The position numbers were made by a program, and so were the translations under genes. Under the pieces are notes generated by a model that was given only the letters and a program-made list of their open reading frames with translations, made no database searches and was not told the DNA's origin. Shown here in pieces: positions 9,601 through 16,640 of a DNA stretch of 64,000 nt (position 1 is the first letter of the stretch; each line of letters begins with the position of its first letter). The DNA is from Notospermus geniculatus (lineage: Eukaryota; Nemertea; Pilidiophora; Heteronemertea; Lineidae), in contig NMRB01000807.1 of NCBI GenBank assembly GCA_002633025.1, forward strand, positions 93,220-157,219, in the 5' to 3' direction.

Positions 9601-12518
9601 TTGTGTGCAATTTGATTTTTGGGCATGATGAGAAGCCTTGGTCAGTCGAGTGGAGGGGGTACTTCACACTTACGGGTCATCGGTCTTGAAGAGGTAATGG
9701 TCCCTGATCAGCTGTTTCTCTCTTTCCTTAGTCATTTCCTTCAACGGTTCATATTTACCCGCTAGCTCTTTAGGGAGGTTTGTGTACACAGCATATAATA
9801 ATCCCTCGATTTCTTTCCTCCGCTGAAATTAAGAAAGTATGTACTGCCAAAAAGATATAAAACTACATGTACGGTTTAGGCCTACACACAACATGATAGC
9901 CTACTGTTAGCAACGGTTTACACTTAGGCCTAAGGATGTTTTAAGCGACACTGGTTTTTGCGCTTTTTCCATACACTTTACAACTTAGCTTGTCTATACA
10001 TTGTATTTAGCGTGTGTGCATTGCTGAAGCGTTTCCCCCCAATCAAGTATGTTACATGTACATGCACTGACTCATGACAGGAATAGCCCGCTTCCCAAGT
10101 TGGTCCAAACCGCGCGGAGTTCCATGATCAGTTAATGCACAACTTGCATTCATTAGCGATTTTCCCTTCTGCCACTGATGGCGGCCAGACTTAGTAATGG
10201 AGTACACAAGGGATTGTTAAAGCAATAAATTTTACATTGAGGGCAAGTTTTTTAGGATCATTCGGGCAATTTGCTGGTAATCTGATAAATTTTTAATAAA
10301 TAGCAGTAGATGCACTGTGGATTTAAAATGATGAGAATGCAAGTTGCATAAATAGGCTACATGATGCTGTACTGGCCGATATAACATGCCTCATCCAGTT
10401 TTTGGTTGCTGAGGATAGTTCCACGATAAGAACTTAGGCCTACCCCACCTGAACCCCAAAAAGCTCGTGCATGTCGTGTGCCTGTGCACTGTATCCCGCG
10501 CGCAAAGCATGATGACCAGCGCATGTGCTCATGTTGTGGAGTTTGAGGTCGAACTACATGTAGGCTACATGTATATTCTCAGTCTTTTCTAGAGTTTCAG
10601 ATTGTAAAGTTCCACTTGAAAAAGACCCCGGTTGGGGTCGAAAATTCGTGAATTCTGGAGATTGACTTCTTGCTTATTATCAAAGTGCAATGTACATGTA
10701 CATGTAAATATGGATGGACGCAGCTCATTATGTCTGCGGTATGGTACAGTAGCAGTGAGCGAATCCATTTTCTCCAAGCTACATGTACATGTACATGTAC
10801 ATACAAGCTTGGCAAATAAGGTGTGGAGAGATCCCAGCTTTGAAAACCATATAATATCATGCAATAACTCTTGAACAAATGATACTCCACCTCATGGTTA
10901 GCTTACCGAAACTGTGCCAGTAACATATTCGTTCTCTTGTATAGATCATTACACCAGATTGAATTTTATCCTGCACAACATTCTTCCCTAGTAAACTACC
11001 TAAGTGGATTTCTGACGTTGATGGTCTTAACACTGTTCCTTCGAATTATACTTAAGATTCACAGTCTCTCCAAAAACGAGTAGCTTACATTTTATTGGAC
11101 ATTGCATTAAAGATAATATTAAACTCAGTAGAAAAGGTAGAAACAATCCTTAGCATCTTTTTAAGGCATTAACCGTAGGTGATAAAATAATCACATCATC
11201 TGCATAAGTACATGTAAATGCACCGCAAAATATCAAGCCAAAATAGTATCCGAATCCAGATTTTCCTAGAGAAATCAGAAGCTCAGCAGGTGGCAGCACC
11301 CCACCTTTTTTAACGCCGTTTCTAGCAGAGAATTCTCTAGAGACACTTCCCCCATTGGACGATCATTCTTGTGGTTCGTGTACAACGTAGCAACGTAGCG
11401 TGCTACCAAGGGACATAATCCTTTTTAATCAGTTGTCGAAATAGGACCTATAGGGTTCTGTATAGAACCCTTTTAGAGGGTTCTCCCACAGTGACAGCCA
11501 AAGAACCCTTTTAGAACCATTTTTTCTAAGAGTGTATATTCAAGGTTGGACCGAAAGGATCTTAGCATTTGAAAAGATTGTAACGTTGATGTTTATCGTT
11601 TTATTTAATACACTGCAAAATGTACTTCAGAAATACATGTATATGTAGTGTTAGCCTTTTACCCCAGCGAAAGTCGCTAATATTGATGAACTGCTAAGGC
11701 TTACCTCATACGTAATCGTTGGGGCATATGCGAATCCTTCCAGACTTCGGCCTACTCGAGCTCGAGTCGATATAATATATTTTCCTTCAGGATCAAGGTC
11801 GTCAAAGGGAAGGTTTTTCAAATCACCGAAATCGCTAGGGGGATGCTTGATTTCCTGCCCATCTGCAATTCCGTGGTACATCTTTATAACCGGGTCCAGT
11901 AGAGGTGCAAAGAGGTCGTGCGCCTCAGGATCGCTCGCATGACACCCTACTTTGCTATCAAGCCTTTCAACACCTGTAATTCAATTAATTTTGATACCGT
12001 TGTCATTTTTAGTAGACATTTTTGGGACCGATGGTTTCGTCTGGGGTGTTGAGAATTTCAAAATATGCATTCATCTGTCATTCAAGTAGAAGTCAACAAT
12101 AACACCGACATCAATGATATTGGCCAACTGTTTGTGCACGGCCAAGGGGCCAACGATATGTGCTCTAAGATCGTTTCTGGATGTGCAAGCTCCGTAGTAA
12201 AGGCCAAGATGTACCGACGGTCCTGAGTACATGTCCAGGGCTTCGGCGTCAAATCGATGAACCTACATGTAGAATATGTATGGAGGGACAATAAGGGAAA
12301 TCTCGGACCAGCTAAAATAAAACACCAATCACCTGAATTGATGCATCGTTCCAAAGTGCCTCCATATTTGGTCTTCTTCCCCTTACAAGCTGCAATCACT
12401 TCCGGAGTCAGACATTTCTTCAAGATAGACTTCGTGTCAGAATTCTGCAATATCTTGTACATTTCCTCGATGGTGTACCTTATTTTGCCGTCATTAGCCA
12501 TGGTGTCGGGTTTGTCAC
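3475..12518 (-). CDS. Arginine kinase, probable two-domain form (3' exon off window)
   Basis: Phosphagen kinase of the arginine kinase type: cytosolic, transfers phosphate between ATP and a guanidino substrate. Eleven exons are seen: unit 1 at 12518-12333, 11973-11705, 9822-9674, 9093-8928, 8109-7926, 7538-7386; unit 2 at 6935-6759, 5197-4929, 4516-4368, 4160-3995, 3664-3475. Family marks in both units: short substrate loop (SG-V-E-x-L-D-S-K), [12 protein letters not shown][12 protein letters not shown], [13 protein letters not shown] with the reactive Cys. Unit 1 alone also shows GEHT and [10 protein letters not shown]. From ATG 12499-12501, unit 1 gives 363 residues and ends in phase 1. Unit 2 is entered in phase 1 and stays open, giving 680 codons to the last exon seen. 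The exon carrying GEHT of unit 2 is absent and should lie left of base 1, beyond the LINE. Alternative: two tandem one-domain genes, since unit 2 has its own well-placed ATG (6919-6921). Kinase identity is near certain; the fusion is inference. Confidence 0.85.
3995..4160 (-). CDS. Arginine kinase unit 2, exon 4 (altered NEED box)
   Basis: Acceptor cgtatag before 4160 and donor gtaagc after 3995; 166 nt, as in unit 1. Encodes [40 protein letters not shown] and EVFTRLVR. The NEED box is NEAD, with Ala codon GCT at 4064-4066, the same substitution as in unit 1. Confidence 0.93.
4368..4516 (-). CDS. Arginine kinase unit 2, exon 3
   Basis: Acceptor ttttgttcag before 4516 and donor gtacgt after 4368; 149 nt, phase 0 in and phase 2 out as in unit 1. 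Encodes [35 protein letters not shown] and [11 protein letters not shown]. Confidence 0.93.
4640..4776. mobile_element. Foldback MITE family A, copy 1
   Basis: Arms 4651-4693 and 4732-4774 are inverted copies (ccaaacgaagattatcttga.. against ..tcaagataatcttcgtttgg) around a loop of about 38 bases. It lies in the intron between unit 2 exons 2 and 3. A second copy in the opposite orientation is at 59511-59660. Confidence 0.85.
4777..4905 (-). repeat. Dispersed repeat R1, diverged copy in kinase intron
   Basis: On the minus strand this shares an ordered series of blocks with 21985-22120 and 54245-54510: ctccaaca, atcaaaag, gattcgaa, then gtgatcagcaataccgacca. It abuts MITE A. Diverged and non-coding here. 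Confidence 0.55.
4929..5197 (-). CDS. Arginine kinase unit 2, exon 2
   Basis: Acceptor tacgtcag (weak pyrimidine tract) before 5197 and donor gtgtgt after 4929; 269 nt, the same length and phases as unit 1. Encodes [50 protein letters not shown] and [11 protein letters not shown]. The loop His (GCHA) is shared with unit 1. Confidence 0.93.
5253..5820 (-). repeat. Second copy of unit 2 exon 1 donor side and its intron (haplotype duplicate)
   Basis: 5253-5820 repeats 6270-6838 almost base for base with small indels. Both include the exon part ..[18 protein letters not shown].. and the donor. The copy of the exon (5742-5820) stops inside the codons for the LTPEV region, where Penelope-like sequence begins. 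The right copy starts immediately after the N at 6269. Best read as two alleles placed in series by the assembler. Confidence 0.75.
5821..6268 (+). mobile_element. Penelope-like element reverse transcriptase fragment
   Basis: The plus frame reads [20 protein letters not shown], then [20 protein letters not shown] and [20 protein letters not shown]. This block of [21 protein letters not shown] and IP-SQALR is typical of Penelope-like reverse transcriptases. Only about 130 residues are present; both ends are cut, on the left within a copy of a kinase exon and on the right by the N at 6269. Identification is by remembered family pattern. Confidence 0.75.
6759..6935 (-). CDS. Arginine kinase unit 2, exon 1
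   Basis: Acceptor ccatcag after a pyrimidine-rich tract, before 6935; donor gtaaag after 6759; 177 nt, phase 1 in and phase 1 out. Entered from unit 1 it reads [19 protein letters not shown], reaching TLERCINSG, so the linker would be about six residues. Its Met codon (6919-6921) has good start context, so independent initiation is possible. The pairs KKTKFGG here and KKTKYGG in unit 1 show the homology. Confidence 0.88.
7018..7385 (-). other. Open extension of unit 1 exon 6 through the following intron
   Basis: If the donor at 7380-7385 is not spliced, the kinase frame continues for 122 codons ([20 protein letters not shown]..) to TAG at 7018-7020. I recognise no domain in it and see no AATAAA between the stop and unit 2, which favours this being intron. 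Confidence 0.5.
7386..7538 (-). CDS. Arginine kinase unit 1, exon 6 (C-terminal, no stop)
   Basis: Acceptor cttgcag before 7538. Encodes [20 protein letters not shown] and [28 protein letters not shown]. The flexible-loop Glu (GEHT, residue 317) is present. There is no stop where one-domain enzymes end. Instead a donor (GTCAAAG then gtgaga, 7380-7385) sits at exactly that point and leaves phase 1, compatible with the acceptor before 6935. If the donor is not used, the frame stays open for another 122 codons to TAG at 7018-7020. Confidence 0.9.
7620..7865 (-). pseudogene. Decayed LINE reverse transcriptase fragment
   Basis: Minus strand reads [20 protein letters not shown] and then, after a frameshift, [14 protein letters not shown]. 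This is the G-V-x-QGS-LGPLLFLIYIND to ADD core of a Jockey-like reverse transcriptase, broken by at least one frameshift. It lies in the kinase intron between unit 1 exons 5 and 6, in the kinase orientation. Confidence 0.75.
7926..8109 (-). CDS. Arginine kinase unit 1, exon 5 (reactive Cys)
   Basis: Acceptor tcttcag before 8109 and donor gtacgt after 7926; 184 nt, phase 0 in and phase 1 out. Encodes [20 protein letters not shown] and GTTLRAS, the phosphagen kinase signature, with the reactive Cys at about residue 274 and the ATP-binding Arg in TLRAS. It ends HNIQARG, where the Arg is again a family ATP ligand. Confidence 0.95.
8183..8282. mobile_element. Foldback MITE family B, copy 1
   Basis: Near-perfect hairpin: acttaagtctaagtgtgaca on the left is the inverse of tgtcacacttagacttaagt on the right, with cattattcataaa and tatgggcc at the ends. 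It lies in the kinase intron between unit 1 exons 4 and 5. Confidence 0.85.
8345..8452. mobile_element. Foldback MITE family B, diverged copy 2
   Basis: Ends ggtccatattcataaaca and tgttatgaatataggccc; the interior resembles copy 1 (caaagtgtgaaactta, acaaaggataagcgt) with many substitutions. It lies in the same intron. Confidence 0.75.
8572..8697. mobile_element. Foldback MITE family C
   Basis: Inverted ends tggccgtatgcataaaaca and tgttttatgcatacggcccc; the interior has cttaagtgtcaaaattccct twice on the left. It is the third foldback in this intron. Confidence 0.85.
8739..8889. mobile_element. Long hairpin element, about 65-base arms
   Basis: Arms at about 8741-8804 and 8823-8888 match with only scattered differences (gcgggtgatccactgttgcg against cgcaacagtggatcacccgc) around a loop of about 18 bases. 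It ends 39 bases from the donor of unit 1 exon 4. Confidence 0.88.
8928..9093 (-). CDS. Arginine kinase unit 1, exon 4 (altered NEED box)
   Basis: Acceptor tttctag before 9093 and donor gtaagt after 8928; 166 nt, phase 2 in and phase 0 out. Encodes [18 protein letters not shown], then [20 protein letters not shown]. The family box NEED reads NEAD here: the Ala is residue 228 of unit 1, codon GCT at 8997-8999. In Limulus arginine kinase numbering this is position 225, a catalytic Glu. The following Arg of DHLR, an ATP ligand, is kept. Confidence 0.93.
9674..9822 (-). CDS. Arginine kinase unit 1, exon 3
   Basis: Acceptor tttcag before 9822 and donor gtaagt after 9674; 149 nt, phase 0 in and phase 2 out. 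Encodes [30 protein letters not shown] and [10 protein letters not shown], which match the family stretch leading to the conserved DH-FLF segment before the active site. Confidence 0.92.
9823..10904. other. Intron stretch without recognised genes
   Basis: Within the kinase intron after unit 1 exon 2. It contains runs of the tacatgta palindrome (10690-10710, 10782-10803) and no other pattern I can name. Confidence 0.5.
10905..11390 (-). pseudogene. Decayed LINE reverse transcriptase fragment (CR1/L2-like)
   Basis: Minus strand, across several frames, reads [19 protein letters not shown], then [18 protein letters not shown] and further on [18 protein letters not shown]. This is the RT palm with its ADD motif and the following HLG block. 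Several frame changes and stops are present, so it is an old fragment. It lies in the kinase intron between unit 1 exons 2 and 3. Confidence 0.75.
11452..11540. mobile_element. Short agggttct/agaaccc inverted repeat
   Basis: Contains agggttctgtatagaaccct, then gagggttctc and aagaacccttttagaacc, ending ttctaagagtgta. It looks like one end of a small DNA-transposon-derived element; the outer boundaries are not clear. Confidence 0.45.
11705..11973 (-). CDS. Arginine kinase unit 1, exon 2
   Basis: Acceptor attacag before 11973 and donor gtaagc after 11705; 269 nt, phase 1 in and phase 0 out. Encodes [35 protein letters not shown] and [17 protein letters not shown]. The short loop between SG-V-E and the acidic DPEAH stretch is the arginine kinase type (creatine kinases have a longer loop). 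The two Arg of STRAR bind the ATP phosphates in the family. At the position of the Tyr common in arthropod enzymes (..G-IYA..) there is a His (GCHA), so substrate preference is open. Confidence 0.93.
12333..12518 (-). CDS. Arginine kinase unit 1, exon 1 (N-terminal domain)
   Basis: The start ATG is at 12499-12501 in good context (A at -3, G at +4). It begins [18 protein letters not shown] and reaches LERCINSG, the small alpha-helical N-terminal domain. Before the ATG a pyrimidine-rich acceptor (ttctattctttag) precedes 17 bases of exon, so the 5' UTR is split and its first exon was not found. Those 17 bases are also open in phase 1 (..DKPDT-M), so an upstream coding exon is not excluded. The donor after TCAG is gtgatt at 12327-12332, leaving phase 1. 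Confidence 0.9.
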
Positions 12519-12961
12519 CTAAAGAATAGAAACAGGNAGGTGCAAAGAGGTCGTGCGCCTCAGGATCGCTCGCATGACACCCTACTTTGCTATCAAGCCT
12601 TTCAACACCTGTAATTCAATGAATTTTGATACCGTTGTCATTTTTAGTAGACATTTTTGGGACCGATGGTTTCGTCTGGGGTGTTGAGAATTTCAAAATA
12701 TGCATTCATCTGTCATTCAAGTAGAAGTCAACAATAACACCGACATCAATGATATTGGCCAACTGTTTGTGCACGGCCAAGGGGCCAACGATATGTGCTC
12801 TAAGATCGTTTCTGGATGTGCAAGCTCCGTAGTAAAGGCCAAGATGTACCGACGGTCCTGAGTACATGTTCAGGGCTTCGGCGTCAAATCGATCTAGAAT
12901 ATGTATCACATGGAGGGACAATAAGGGAAATCTCGGACCAGCTAAAATAAAACACCAATCA

Positions 12962-13147
12962 CCTGAATTGATGCATCGTTCCAAAGTGCCTCCATATTTG
13001 GTCGTCTTCCCCTTACAAGCTGCAATCACTGCCGGAGTCAGACATTTCTTCAAGATAGACTTCGTGTCAGAATTCTGCAATATCTTGTACATTTCCTCGA
13101 TGGTGTACCTTATTTTCCCGTCATTAGCCATGGTGTCGGGTTTGTCA
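12962..13147 (-). pseudogene. Duplicate of arginine kinase exon 1 (allelic copy)
   Basis: Reads [18 protein letters not shown], then [18 protein letters not shown] where the main copy has LTPEV and GKKTK. It has the same acceptor, start and donor as 12333-12518. No exon 2 with its own identity lies between the copies, only the tail of the duplicated exon 2. Confidence 0.7.
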
Positions 13148-13366
13148 CCTAAAGAATAGAAACAGGTACTGAAATTAATGTCGTTGGCTCCTTCCTTCAC
13201 TTAAGAAATCTTCCGAATTCAACTTTAGATTACATTGACCTGTATCATCCAACCCATTCCACGTGCTTATTATCCCGGTCCTGTTATTTCTGATACCAGG
13301 GAACAAATAGAACTAATTGAAAGCTTCCGAAATATTCGACAGTCACTTGGTAACATTAACAACGAG

Positions 13367-13785
13367 GTTTCGCAAACCTATCGAAACACGAAATACGAAA
13401 TTCAATTTCATTTCCAGGACCTAATGTATTTCTGGAAATGTGGTTGGTATCACAAATGTCCCTGCTGCCAGTGCGTCTTTTAGCATATCATGTAAGACCG
13501 AGGGAGTTATGGTGCATCATTGAATTTTTAAATTTCGTAGATACGAAGTGGAAACGAAAGATAAATTTCAAAGTTTAATACACACCGTAACTCTACCGGT
13601 CTAAGGCCTGCTTTCCTTTGGCGCGTTTCCGTGCGCGGAAACGCTCCAGTGGAAAGCAGGCCTAACGCCATACCCTAAAAGACGCTCTTTGTGGTACCAA
13701 CCATCTCCTGAAATAGGCCTACATTACGTCATGGAAATGAAGTCTAATTTCGTATTTCTTACTTCGTGTTTCGTAGATTTGCGAA
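13367..13785. mobile_element. Compound foldback element, about 420 bp
   Basis: Outer arms (tttcgcaaacctatcgaaac at the left, gtttcgtagatttgcgaaa at the right) extend about 110 bases each with indels. Nested in the centre is a second hairpin, 13604-13663 (ggcctgctttcc against ggaaagcaggcc). Confidence 0.75.
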
Positions 13786-15513
13786 AACTCACTACATGTA
13801 TTTATGACCGCCGAATGAACGAAGGATAAGCATTGGAGAGCTCTGATACAGCTGATAGGGCCATCTCTGCCTGTGCGACTTCCATTTCCTCACTATAGAC
13901 ATTTTATAGCGCATAATTAGCGGGACACTTGTTTTAAGTGTGACAATAATTCCATTTTTTGTTACTATTGGAAGGACGATTATTTTCATGTATGTAGGCC
14001 TACATATACATGTAGCCTACGTCATTGGAGTCACAAGCCAACGCATCCAATGCGGATCCAATGCTTTTTCCAGGTGAAACGTGCGCTTTCAGTGTGGTAT
14101 ACATGTACAATGTACAGTAACGTCTGGCCAGAAAAATCTGTTTCTGGCGTCCCTGTAACGTTGTGAGTGTTAATACAGCTGTGTATTTTACACAAATGGC
14201 CGGTTGATGCAACTGATATTGTGTGAATTTACTCGTGAATTACACCATATAGAGAAGCAGCAGCCAGACAAATTAAATAATCGACCAGATGCACAGCGTA
14301 CAATGTTTTTCCATATAGTCCTATGCTTAGGCCTACCAGCTCGTCCAATATCGAGCGATACAGGACAGTCATGTTCTCATTCATTCTCAGTGGTAAAGAC
14401 GAAATATGGCGAGTTGGACAATGGCAAATACATGTATTGGCGAGTTTGTGAAGTGATTTTTTATCAATAACGGTATTCTCCATGCTGTAAATGTCATCAA
14501 TGAATGCCCCATTATTTTTCAAGTCTTCTAAGCCACATAATTCCCAAAACATAACCATCCAGTCATGCTTTCAATCCTTCATAATTAGCGCAAGTCCGGC
14601 AATTTGGGCTGCAGCCGATAGGCGATACCATGTCCTAATTTATAGGGCTTTTCCCATAAACGTCACGTGCATGGTCGAACTCTTTCTCGTTTGCAAAATG
14701 TATTAAAACGTTGGGTCAATGATACAGTTGTTCGGTATAACTCTAAGTGGTCGAACTCGGCCCACTTCTTGTGCGTTCGACAATAGCCAAAAGTGAGTGC
14801 CACAATCCTACATGTACGATTTTCCATCGTGTGCAAGACGGAATGTTACAACATGTTCAATTGGCCTACCTGGCGTACATGTCCTCGGAATTTGATGATT
14901 CAAGTTGTGGCTGCTCCCCGTAACCCACAGCGCGCTCGCGCATGTCCACACGACCAGCAAAATATAAACTTCGAACATTATTGCTTATCGCAACTCTAAC
15001 TTTATCAAGGTCTGATTGCGATCCATTTTTAGAAACGACTGTCCTGATTCCTTTGACGTCATTTTTGAAAGTCGTCTGCAGACCGTTTGCGAAATGTCGG
15101 CAACGTGCCAATAGGAGCTGTCAGCGAGTTGACCACTAGGTGTCACTAGGGCCCAATTCATTGCATCTAGCGGAACCAGACATTATCGATCGAGCAGCGA
15201 TCATAATAGATTTCCTGTATACATTTGGTCCGCTAAGACTGTGCTGCCATCTGTTAGCAATATGCGCGGCTGACTGCTCCTATTAGTTCGGCACTCGCGT
15301 CGCCAACTCGAACGTGACATTGGCTTGCCAAAAGATACATAGCTAGGTTCGTCACCACTTTCAAAAAAAGTTATCAGTCACTGTCCATTTGTCATTGGGA
15401 GGAGGGAGTAGGCCTACCCAGATGGGGTATGATAAGCGCTGAACTTATGTCACACTCGGCAGGCTCGCAACTCTTTTCCATGAGCCACTTTAGGTGTCCT
15501 CGAGATACGGTAT
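13786..15513. other. Intergenic, no gene recognised
   Basis: I see no recognisable exon. A minus frame of 109 codons at 14229-14558 has no family motif. aggcctac and tacatgta motifs recur near 13985-14025 and 14100. Confidence 0.45.
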
Positions 15514-15770
15514 CGAAAAGGAAGTAAGAAATAAAAGTGGAACAAGAAGTGCGAAATTTTTGAGTTTTGCGCGAATTTTTCAATTTCTCAAATTGGGAGA
15601 AATGTTTTTCCCATTTTGAGAAATTCTCTGAAAATAACATGACATTTTGTCTGATTTTTCGGGCGATGTTTCTCAAAATGGGAATAAAATTTATCACAAT
15701 TTGAGAAATTTGGAAAATTCCAAAATTTCCCACTTCTTATTTTCCACTTTTATTTCTTACTCCCTTCGAA
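15514..15770. mobile_element. Foldback element with gaaat-rich arms
   Basis: gaagtaagaaataaaagtgg at the left is the inverse of ccacttttatttcttac at the right. The arms extend about 100 bases inward (aatttctcaaattggg, cccattttgagaaa). Confidence 0.75.
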
Positions 15771-16305
15771 ATGAGATTCGAAAAAATGTGATATGTTGGC
15801 TACATGCATACATAACATACTCGTCCGTACGTGCTGAGAGGAACGCTCCGTCATTACATCTCAGCTCGTCATCGATGAGTAAATGTACTCGACACCACAT
15901 CGGGGCTGCACTTCAAAGTCTAGTGGAACTCGAGTTGTGTACATTATATATCGCGTTCTGCTGCATATAATGTAGTATGACCTAATAACAATTGATTGGA
16001 ATCTGTAACGTTCCGAAGTATGACAGAATAATGATGTACGTACATACGTGGTGTGGAGGAATTCGAAATGGCAGAAGCTAAAGTGGCACACTGCTCAACG
16101 GTGCAGAATCGAAGCACAGAATTTGTCTCGTTTTTTGGAATCACGACCGTAGTTTTATTCAATGCTCTTTGTTGATTTCAATTCTTTTACACTTTTGGTG
16201 GCACAGGGACTTGGTTCGAAGGTCTCAGGAAGTCAAAAGTATCCATTCTCCCTTACGTTGTCAGTAATGGGGCATTGCCCGTAAACCCTTACTTTGGGGG
16301 GGGGT

Positions 16306-16640
16306 ACATGTTGCCTACCGGCAGGGTCCCCGCCAGAGGGTACTTTGGGTACAAATATAGTACCCTAAAGAAATTTGAGGGTACGATATAGTACCCTGAA
16401 AAAATCACTTCAGTAATGTTTTTCTTAAATTTTTTACATTTCAAATGCAACTTTCATGCAGAAGGAAGACTAATTTTGCATTTTGGAGTGTAAAAATGAC
16501 TCTGGAGGCCATTATTAACAAAAAAAAATTTTTTTGAAAAAAAAATTTTTTTTCAAAAAAAAATTTTTTTGAATTTTTTTTCGCCCCCTTACAGGTCGTG
16601 CCCTCGAAAAAAATCCTGGCGGAAACCCTGCCTACCGGTT
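16306..16640. mobile_element. Element with GC-rich inverted ends around A/T homopolymer tracts
   Basis: Left end gcctaccggcagggtccccgccag is the near-inverse of ctggcggaaaccctgcctacc at the right. Inside are two copies of an agggtac..tagtaccct motif and alternating runs of A and T at 16520-16575. Confidence 0.6.

Larger units (their letters stand above)
11909..13166 (-). repeat. Kinase exon 1 region present twice around an N (12537)
   Basis: 12538-13166 repeats 11909-12536: the tail of exon 2, the intron and the whole of exon 1 with its acceptor. Differences are few: a short indel near 12270/12895 and two codon changes in exon 1 (E to A, K to T). The second copy starts immediately after a single N. 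It looks like the other allele placed in series, not a further kinase unit. Confidence 0.8.

Noticed and set aside
12538-13166. A third kinase unit to the right of unit 1
   Set aside because: It is a near-identical copy of 11909-12536 starting right after an N, includes only exon 1 and the tail of exon 2, and differs at allelic level.
14229-14558. 109-codon minus-strand frame as a gene
   Set aside because: No family resemblance; composition is like the surrounding non-coding sequence.
16520-16575. Alternating A and T runs as a functional signal
   Set aside because: Simple low-complexity sequence inside a repeat element, probably also unreliable in sequencing.
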